The notes under the pieces were generated by a model, which was given only the letters and a program-made list of their open reading frames with translations, was not told the origin of the DNA and made no database searches. Positions 53,450-62,221 of a stretch of DNA of 64,000 nucleotides are shown piece after piece. A program made the position numbers and the translations under genes. The first letter of the stretch is position 1; every line of letters begins with the position of its first letter. The stretch covers positions 14,690,948-14,754,947 of the forward strand of contig OU612071.1 in the NCBI GenBank assembly GCA_914767715.1. Reading direction: 5' to 3'. The stretch is from Membranipora membranacea. Its lineage: Eukaryota > Bryozoa > Gymnolaemata > Cheilostomatida > Membraniporidae.

Positions 53450-53832
53450 GATATTGTGATAATACTGAGCTGTAAACTATTATGATTATTATAGGCTATG
53501 AGGCAAGGCAATCTATTTTGAAATTTGGTAGCCACTGCCTCTGAATTGATACTGTTAAATCCAATTCCGCCATGTAAATATATGCACAGGCAGCAGATAT
53601 ATGTTTATCATGGCATTATTAATTTTGTATCTGGGGTGGTTTTCCCAATGCTCCCATGAGTTTTCCAACTAAAGAATTATAAAATTCTGAAATTGTAATT
53701 GGTTAAAAATCCATAATATTTACAGCTGATTGGTTATCGCTATTTGCTATCGCTTTAGTGGATGATAAACTGGTACACATGTCCTATATGGTGGGAATCA
53801 ACTGCTGGTTTGGTTATGGTTTTATGTTTTAG

Positions 53833-55445
53833 GGTTCCGGGGTTGCTGGTTAGAGAACTCTAACAGAGTAGAACTTGAGATCACCCCTCAGGAGAGCACA
53901 ATCCTACCTGTAGGAGTATATCTGTTCACAGCACCGTATAGAGATAATGAAAGCAGCTGCTTCTATGTCAAACTTTCGGTAAATTGTCCACTGTTGGCAC
54001 TTCTTCAAACACTGCTGATCAGTGCCATTCTGCTTCCAGGATAGTCTGGCGACATAGTCTTTATCTCTGCAGCACAGCGAGGGTGGAGCTGACTTTGATT
54101 AAGAATGGCAACTCCAAGAGTTCAGGGGGATGGTAAAGCCGGCTTAGAAGAAAATATTTATAAACCATGGGATTCCATCATTTTTATAATCCAGGCACTC
54201 AATCTAGTTGATATTGTTCCAGGCCCTATGCTGATTTAGAATGCCTAGCTCACCTCAATTATCGCCACTGGTTGTGATTGGAATTCAAAATCTTTAATTT
54301 TATATGAATTCTTCCAATTAAGACTGCATTTTCATTTTCCTTTTCATATCCAATTTGCAGAGTCCCAAGTTGTGAGAACTCTATCCTTCCAGTCTACATA
54401 ATATGATGTGAAATGTGCTGCCTTAGATGAATAATCACATCAGTAAGGCCTCCCTCAAGGCTGTCATAGAGCGTCACGCTGGTCAGCTACTTAAAGCGAC
54501 AGGCTGATTAGAAAAGTGGATATATTACCCCAGTAACTCAAATATTGTGAGTTCATAGGGCAAATAAAAATAATAAAAAAATGAAAATTGTAAAAAATAG
54601 CATTTTAGTTTTTTTTAAATATTTAAGCAAGGATCATAGTGGATCATTGTGGTCAGGGGAGGCAATAAATCACTATGATCCACTATGATCTCAATTTTTA
54701 GACTTTGCAGCAGTTTACCTGCAACTAGGTTCACAGGCTGCTTCATTTTATATGCCCTAATGGCTTTTCAGCCTTAGATCTTTAAAACCAAACATGGCCT
54801 AGTAGGACTGTCACTTTAAATTCTGTGGGAAAGGTTTGACACATCTTCTCATTTTTGGAATAATTAATCAGTCTGTGACGAGTGATTGGACTTTGTTCGC
54901 TGACAATCAGGCTTTTATCTAATTACATGTTAGCACAACTGCAGCAAGTAGAAAAGTCAAAGCAAGATTAAAACCCTGACAAGGAGGACAGAGTCTATTG
55001 CAGAACGATTCACCGATTGTAATACCTAGCTTTGTTCGTACCCTGTTAGTAGCCGGAGTTCAGATAGATCGGTATAGAGTCTATATCTTTAACTGGGTGG
55101 GTTTGTTCTTTGACCTTCACTAATCGGGCTGTTTTCAGAGTCCATTTGGATTGTTTTACGGGATAATTCTTTTTAGTTACCAGGGTTTGTTGGCTGAATT
55201 GTTCTCTGACCTGTCCCTCTATCTCTTTTATTTTGTGTGAACTAATACACTTTCCTTTACAGACTGTGTTATATCACAAGGGATCAAACCTTTCTTCAAA
55301 TGTGACAAAGGATGTGATGACTGTCACCTGGCCGACTAATCGATGTCACTTCCTCTCCGGAGGCGCTCAGCTATGCTCTGATGAAATGCCTGAGTGGGTC
55401 TAGCTTACAGGATGCTGAACTGGTTATCCTCAGTCACAGACCACC
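53833..55445 (+). pseudogene. NHL-family copy 2, 3'-half pseudogene
   Basis: Three exons homologous to exons 2-4 of the minus-strand copy, in the same order: 53833-53909 (LENSNRVELEITPQESTILP, 18 bp shorter but open), 54361-54502 (SQVVRTLSFQST then an in-frame TAA; donor changed to GC), and 55263-55445 (DCVISQGIKPFFKCD, then shifted, 13 bp shorter than its homologue; donor kept). No NHL exon and no terminal exon were found around it. This is a decayed relic of a duplication opposite in orientation to copy 1. Confidence 0.8.
54642..54698. repeat. Small inverted repeat
   Basis: GATCATAGTGGATCATTGTGG faces CACTATGATCCACTATGATC with a spacer of about 17 bases, in an otherwise unremarkable intergenic stretch. 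Confidence 0.7.
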
Positions 55446-55825
55446 GTAAGAAGTTAATCGATCAGTTAGTCAGGGGGATCTTTCAATTGGAACCAGCCAA
55501 AATCGCAATCTCATTGCCCACTCACTGAGTGAGCGATACCTGCTAGACTCTCGCTTTCAAATCGCTCAGTCATTGATGAAACTATATACATTCTGAGTCA
55601 GCAATTTGGGAGCGTTTTTGTCTAATTGAAAGACCAAGTGAGTGATAATTTTGATGTGATAGTGATAACTTGCTTTAGTAAAGCATCGCTCTTTCTAATT
55701 GAAAGACCCCCATAGTCCGGTGGCAGCCCATGCCTATCTTGTCACTTTCATTGGCACTTTTGGATGGATAAGGTTCGTCAGTTGTTACTGGTACAGTTTT
55801 TCACGCTGATCACATTGGTAACAAT

Positions 55826-56870
55826 GTACCTTGCACTAAGTTGCACAATGGGCCGCTAATTGCCAAAAACGCTGCCGGTAAAAGGGAAAGTGATCAAAAA
55901 ATGGTGAGATGTTTTCAAAACATCCAAAATCTGAAAGAGCATGCCCTAGTTAGTGGATCTACAACTTTACATTGGTCTGCTATCATAAAAAGCTGAGATG
56001 CGGCCAACAACGGTTGCAATACCCCTTTTATCACCTGTGTATAACTATCATTAAAGCAAAACTACTTTTTCAATTATTATGCTGCCTAAAAACCAGGCTT
56101 CAAATGTTCGTATTGATCTGATTTTCTTATGGTGACTGTGTATTGACCCTCCCATCACATGACACCAGTTTTTAATGCGCTGAGTGTGTAGTTTTTCAAA
56201 TAGTGTGTATTCTTAGGTTTGCTTTATAGTATCATAAAAATCGTCTTTAAAAAGTTATATAGCGTGTAGAGCAAAAGTTAACTCCTTCCAGCATCATCAG
56301 AAGGTGCGAAGTGCGGAAAAAAGGTTTTTGGTCATTGATAAAATCAATACAAAATCACCATAAAAAAATCAGATTGATACGAACATTTGAAGTCAGTTTT
56401 CGAGGCGTCTACAAGATTGAAAAAGTAGTGTCGTTTCAATGATAGTTATATACAGGTGATATAAGGAGGTATTGCAACCGTTGTTGGCCACGCCCACATC
56501 CCGGCTATTTATGATAGCAGACCCATGTAAACTTGTAGATCCACTAATTATGACATGCTCTTTCAGATTTTGGACTTTTTAAAACCATATCATCAGTTTT
56601 TTATCACTTTCCCTTTTGTCGGCAGCGTTTTCCACTTTATCACTTTTTATAAGGTTGGTCATTTGCTCAATATTTCAGATATCATGCTGATATTATAGCA
56701 AAAGCTGACCAAGGTATGTATGAATCTGATTGCAGAGTTTGAGTAGCCCAACTCATAAGGTGAGCACAGGACAGACCTTTGAAATCTCAAAAAACAGCAA
56801 TTTTGGCCATTTTTGGCAACGTTTTTGGCACTTTGCTGCCTATTGTGCAACTTTGTGTAAGGTACATCAT
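55826..56870. mobile_element. Foldback-like element with very long inverted repeats
   Basis: The left arm (about 55826-56150) is the diverged reverse complement of the right side (about 56340-56862). Landmarks: GTACCTTGCACTAAGTTGCA pairs with 56843-56862; GCCAACAACGGTTGCAATAC pairs with about 56475-56493; TTCAAATGTTCGTAT pairs with about 56375-56390. The right arm holds an extra segment of about 180 bp (56640-56815) that the left lacks. The loop is about 190 bp. No transposase is visible. Confidence 0.7.
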
Positions 56871-57000
56871 CACCATTGCGACCGCCTCAAAAAACTACTG
56901 TAGAATCCACACCTAGAATTTATCCATCCAGTTTTGCAAATAAACTTGCGTTTCTAGCCACATTTGTGGTAGGCTGCCACTGGACTACCAGCATTGTTTT

Positions 57001-57008
57001 GTTGTTGA

Positions 57009-57103
<95 letters not shown>
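57001..57103 (+). repeat. (GTT)n microsatellite
   Basis: About 34 GTT units with one GAT interruption near 57007. It gives artificial poly-Leu, poly-Asn and poly-Thr frames. Confidence 0.98.
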
Positions 57104-57599
57104 TTGATCTGAACTTTAATCCTTTCCTTAGTTGTAACATCCATACCATATTTTCTTTATCATTAGCCAAATTTCGATTTAACATTAAAAGCCATCAGCC
57201 AGCCTGTTCATAGTTCTGTTCTGTCGTGACTATATGATCTGGCACTTCCTCTTCCTTTCTTCTCATCAAAACAATAGAAATAGTAATAGATAGCCTGTCT
57301 GTGCAGACTGCAGATAATTATTTCTATTTTTATCTAGTTAAGGGAAATCTATGTACTCAAGACAACAGATCACGAAAAATATGCAAGATATTCCCACAAT
57401 ACAATGTTTAACTGAATTACCCAGGGATCGCTCGGGTCTAACTTAGGGATGTTTTAAGTTTGACATTTTACCGTGGGTTTTACTGAGAATTGCATTGTGG
57501 GATAGCCCTAACACTGCTTATTTTTGATTTTCCGCTTGACCTTTTTCCCCCACAAATACATTTGATGAGTATTTGATAGCTTTATTGAGGAATATTTCT

Positions 57600-59620
57600 T
57601 TCAAATACTATTATTGGTTGTCATTTAATGGATTCATGTCAAGAAGAGCATGATCACAGCCAGACCCCAATTTATGACTAAAATAATTTTCATATCATGA
57701 TTTAGGGCCTAGAGTCTAGACAAAGCAGTTAAAAACGCTTTCAGTGAGTTGGGGGAGGGGATGGATACAAAAAATAGCTTATCTTGTCATACGCAATACG
57801 TTACAGGCAATAAAACAGGCCAGCACAAACGAGACAAGATGAAAGCTCTAAGTTAATCTGGGACAGGTTACCTCATTGTTCCTCCCTTGGGTGAGTTTCC
57901 TTGGTTTCGCTTTGTCTATGAGCTATTATTATGAGTCTGTGATTTATTTATGTTTAAATAGGCTAACTGGCATCAGGTCATCAGGTCACGCAAGTAAATT
58001 GACTCGCTTATTTATTCTCAGGCAGTTCAGTGGGTTAACATGTCCAGATCAAGACTGGTAATGGAAAACCTCCTATTAGAAAATGTTTATGTTTCAAGTA
58101 ATAAGATCGGAGCTCAAAACAAAATTTTATCTCATGAACATTACAGTTACTTGATGTCATGCGTCAGAAAACTGATATACACCGATGATGAACTTTTGAC
58201 AAGTAAAAGTAGGTGCTGGTTTGAGGGGAATGTGATAACAAAGACTTCTAGTGTCTGGATTGTAAATACACCTGTCCTCTCTCAGCACACCTTGTTATAG
58301 CCCTAGAGGTAGAAGAGTCGACCTAAGAAGGGGGATACGTTATAGGCAACCCTTATGTCAGATAAAGTGTGAATCTTAGATTACTGAGGTTAAGATAAAA
58401 AAGGGGAATTTTCTGGCGTCTAATTGCGATTCACCTCACTGTACTAATATTGAGCAGCGCAATGGTATTGCTATTATTAGAGTTATAACTGGTACACATG
58501 ACCTGTATAGTTTGAGCTGATGCTCAATTTGTCAGGATATTTCAACGGAGTAAACATGATATTCGGGCTAAGCTATGTCACATTAAAGGACATAGGAATC
58601 ACTAGGATTAAGTAGTTGTCCTTACCTAAAGCCGTTCAAGGATTTTGCAAACTTTGCAAACTTCTAGAACAATTTTATCAGAGGCTGAAAACTACTCAAC
58701 CATAAGCTGGGATTCCCATCCCGAGGGATCAAGGGTCTGAAACTCAAACAATCAGTTCATGCCGACCATGGCAACTAGTAACAGGCAGGCAGGACTGATA
58801 TTATGTCAAATTTTAGAGTACTCTTCTGACTCCAATAGTTCATGCCTGCCATGATAGAAAAACACATAATCAGCTCTCTTTTGCAAGCTTAACAGTTTCC
58901 CCTCTCAAATCAGTCATTGGAGTTGAAACAGTATGAACAGCAATCAGCAAACCGATCTAGAATGCTGGGTAAATATTTCATAATGTTAGACAGTGGTTAA
59001 AATCCCTGTCCCCGGTAAACCCCAGTGACCCCTGATGTACCCCTGAGAACCCTGGAGAAGCCTGGTGTATCCCTGAGAACCACAGTGAAGTCTGGTGTAT
59101 CCCTGAGAACTCCGGTGAAGCCTGGTGTACCCCTGAGAACCCCAGTGAAGTCTGGTGTACCACTGAGAACCACAGTGAAGTCTGGTGTATCCCTGAGAAC
59201 TCCGGTGAAGCATTGTGTACCCCTGAGAACTCCAGTGAAGCCTGGTGTACCACTGAGAAACTCCAGTAAAGCCTGGTGTACCACTGAGAACCACAGTGAA
59301 GTCTGGTGTACCCCTGAGAACTCCAGTGAAGCCTGGTGTACCACTGAGAAACTCCAGTAAAGCCTGGTGTACCACTGAGAACCACAGTGAAGTCTGGTGT
59401 ACCACTGAGAACCCTAGTAAAGCCTGGTGTACCCCTGAGAACCCCAGTGAAGCCTGGTGTACCACTGAGAACCACAGTGAAGTCTTGGTGTATCCCTGAG
59501 AACTCCGGTGAAGCATTGTGTACCCCTGAGCACCATACTTCATAACATTGTGTGTAGCAAAACAATAAAAATAAAGTTATATTGAATTATTACTACTGAC
59601 TTTGTTTCTACTTATTGTTC
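57600..59620 (+). repeat. Tandem segmental duplication, unit A
   Basis: Collinear with 59621-61620. Landmarks shared with unit B: GAAGGGGGATACGTTATAGG (A about 58327, B about 60289), TTATGTCAGATAAAGTG, AAAAAGGGGAATTTTCTGGC and ATTGTAAATACACCTGT. Unit A carries the expanded minisatellite at 59020-59535. No recognised gene. Identity is high in the centre and low at the edges. Confidence 0.8.
59020..59535 (+). repeat. 30-bp minisatellite, about 17 units
   Basis: Units of the form CCCTGAGAAC + (TCCGGTGAAG / CCACAGTGAAG-like) + CCTGGTGTAC repeat exactly every 30 bp. Extra A insertions near 59258 and 59348 shift the register. Variant units alternate, and a roughly 90-bp block is repeated at about 59250-59340 and 59340-59430, so higher-order turnover has occurred. 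Because 30 is a multiple of 3, several frames stay open on both strands; I treat these as chance. Confidence 0.95.
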
Positions 59621-61089
59621 ATAGAAGGCAAGTTAGGCCAGTTGATCAAGATATGTGCCAGACAAGATTTATCTAAAACAATCTTCACCTACTTACTTCG
59701 AGCCTAGACAAGGCAGTACAAAGTTGTGGTGATTTTCAGAGAGTTGGGAGAGGGGTTGAATACTAAAAACAGCTCATCATGCCAAACGCAGTACGTGATA
59801 GGTCAGCAACAACGAGACGAGATGATAGCTGTCAGTTAATCTGGACATGTCACCTCATCTATCTTCCTTATGAGTGATTCCTGGGTTTGCTTGTGTTATG
59901 AGTTTATTTATGTTTGGTTAGGCTATATGGCATCAGGTCATAATGTCACACAAGTGAATTGTAGTTTCACAATTCGCACGCTTTTTGTCAGACAGTTCTC
60001 ACCGTCACTGTTTTAGGAAAAAAATTTTAGAAAATGAGCAGAAAGGAAAAAGATCGGGGCTTTTAACAAACATTTATCTAACAAGCAGTTCCATTTTATT
60101 TGTTTGAAATCATTGTGTTATGCATCAGAAAATGAAATATTATACCCAAGATGAACTTTTGACGAGGAAATGTAGGTGCTGGTTTGAGATGAATATGATA
60201 ACAGAGACGTCTAATGTCTGGATTGTAAATACACCTGTACACTCTCATCATACCTTGTTATAGACCTAGAGCTAATGGAATCGATCAAAGAAGGGGGATA
60301 CGTTATAGGCATCCCTTATGTCAGATAAAGTGAGAATCTTAGACTATTCAGGTAAAGATAAAAAAGGGGAATTTTCTGGCTTCTAATTGCAATTCACCTC
60401 ACTGTACTAATATTGCACACCAAAGTGGTACTGCTATATTTAGATGAAAACTGGTACACATGACCTGTCTAGTTTGAGCTGATGCTAAATTTGTCAGGAT
60501 ATCTTACCAAAGTGAACAAGGTATTCAGACTCAGCTATGTATGTAATGTTACTCGACAATCACATTAAAACACATAAGAATACTTTTTACTAAGATTAGG
60601 AGTTGTCCTTCCCTAAACCAGTTCACAGAGTTTGCAAAATTTACTAACTCCCTGAACCGGTTTAATATTCTAGTCAGTTTGCTTGGGTAAAGTTGTCAGA
60701 TGCTGAAAACTGCTCAGCCATGAGCTTGGAATACCATCCTGAAGGATCTAGGGTCTGAACTTCAAATCACCGGTTTGCGCTGACCAAGGCAGTTTGGCTT
60801 TCCTAGTAACAAGTTGATGGTAGATCAAATGCAGATCTGTTTTTTTTGTATATAATGTTGTGCCAGGTAGATATTGTTTCAAATTTTGCGAGTACATTCC
60901 AGAATCAGAAAGTTCATGCATGCGATGAAAGAAAAAAAATCAACTCTCTTTCACAAGCATTAGGAGTTGCCCTTCCCAAATCAGTCCTTGGTGTTCACTC
61001 TGACACTGATCTAGACTAATGCGCAAATATTTCATATTGTTAGTAAGTGATTAAAATCCCTTAACCTAGAACCCCATTGAACCCTTGTG

Positions 61090-61320
61090 AAGCCCTGTTT
61101 GTGACAAAACAGAGGTTGGGCTGCCCCAAAAAGAGGGAATCAAGTTGCCCTGAATCTTCATACTGAGAATGTGATACATCTTAGAAAACTAGACTGCATC
61201 CTAGAGGTGAGGCCATAGAGGACCTCCTAAGCTTGAGTGTGCAGCGACCTGCCAAAAACTGAAACAGGCACTTATCGCTCACTGACACTTTGATCTTAGC
61301 CAATAGGCCGAGAAGCTATC
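61090..61320 (-). mobile_element. SINE-like insertion with U2 snRNA-like 5' end
   Basis: Starting at 61319 on the minus strand, about 33 bases (ATAGCTTCTCGGCCTATTGG, then CTAAGATCAAAGTGT) match the 5' end of U2 snRNA almost exactly. After that the sequence diverges: the branch-point-pairing GTAGTA is missing and no Sm site is seen, so it is not a working U2 gene. The block interrupts degenerate minisatellite units, consistent with insertion of a U2-headed retroposon. The left boundary is approximate. Confidence 0.55.
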
Positions 61321-61489
61321 TGGTGAAACCTGGTGGACCCTGGTGAATGCTGCCTGTTACCATTTAATCTACATAGTATGAACTCTGGGGTATATCATGT
61401 TTTGACTTGGTTTTCCTGTATTGAGCTTTGTTCTATTAAAGTTCTATTCAATCATTCCATACTTCCGCCGTTACTACTTATTTTGTGTA

Positions 61490-61592
61490 CGGGTTCTGGA
61501 AAACGCGGAAAGGCGGAAAATCAGTTTCATCGCGGAAAAGCGTTTTCCGCGATGAAACTGATTTTCTGCCTTTCCGCGTTTTCCAGAACCCG
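61490..61592. mobile_element. 103-bp near-perfect palindrome with 9-bp target duplication
   Basis: CGGGTTCTGGAAAACGCGG at the left is the exact inverse of the right end. The arms are about 50 bases with one mismatch and a 3-base centre (GCG at 61540-61542). TTTTGTGTA stands directly before (61481-61489) and directly after (61593-61601). A 9-bp duplication is typical of Mutator-like elements. The corresponding site in unit A (about 59608-59630) lacks the insert. Confidence 0.9.
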
Positions 61593-61620
61593 TTTTGTGT
61601 AGAAGGCAAATTTTGTTTAC

Positions 61621-62221
61621 ATTTGTCACACATTTGAGGCCTCTCCTCATGGGAAACAACTGCTGCATGTAATCACTGGCGCTTGCACCATATAGAACAT
61701 ACAGACAGGGATGGTGACAATGATAACTTGGACCACCCTGATGTGACTTGCCTTGGTGCCTTGTTAGAAAAGACAGGAGTGTAGTACCTTTTTACCAGAA
61801 GGGGTCTACAGTATTAACATGTATCACTTTTGGCTCCGCTACACTTCATTCTTTCAATACAGCATCTAACAATAAGAATATAGCTAAAATAATGATAATC
61901 TTCATTGAAAAAGGCAAATAAAGAATTATGATTTGTTTGTTAAGAGTCAGTTGCCATGGTTTCCAGGACTTTGGGTCTAAAGTCAACGGTCATGACTACA
62001 ATAACAGAGTTTGCAGGGAAACCTTGCGCATATAGGAAACCTCCCTCATTAAAAGAAGCATCATGATTGAAATGCCTTGCCTTGGTTACCCCTTTCGTCT
62101 CCACTCCTTGAGATGGGATTGGCTCATGGATCCTACTATCAATAACAATTTTAAGCTTTAAAGAGCGTCTCATACCCGAATTATCTCCATTCATTTGGTC
62201 GACTCTCGCAGAACCAGAACA
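61621..62221. other. 5' flank of NHL copy 3
   Basis: Putative promoter region of the gene starting at 62222. No convincing TATA box. TTTAAGCTTTAAAG at about 62150 is the nearest AT-rich motif. Nothing else supported. Confidence 0.35.

Larger units (their letters stand above)
59621..61620 (+). repeat. Tandem segmental duplication, unit B
   Basis: Second copy of unit A. In place of the long minisatellite it has only a few degenerate units (about 61060-61090 and 61320-61350), interrupted by the U2-like insertion. Near its end it carries the palindromic insertion absent from unit A. Confidence 0.8.

Noticed and set aside
56876-57185. Long frames of poly-Leu, poly-Asn and poly-Thr
   Set aside because: They are produced by the GTT microsatellite; no splice sites or flanking coding signal.
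58978-59565. Frames of up to 195 codons on the minus strand and 111 on the + strand
   Set aside because: They follow from a 30-bp tandem repeat with few stop codons; all three minus frames are open, which argues against selection for any one.
61280-61320. A functional U2 snRNA gene
   Set aside because: Only the first 33 bases match; the branch-point-pairing segment and Sm site are absent.
61333-61668. Mirror-image frames sharing TGSGKRGKAENQFHRGK on both strands
   Set aside because: They are the two arms of the palindromic insertion read on opposite strands.
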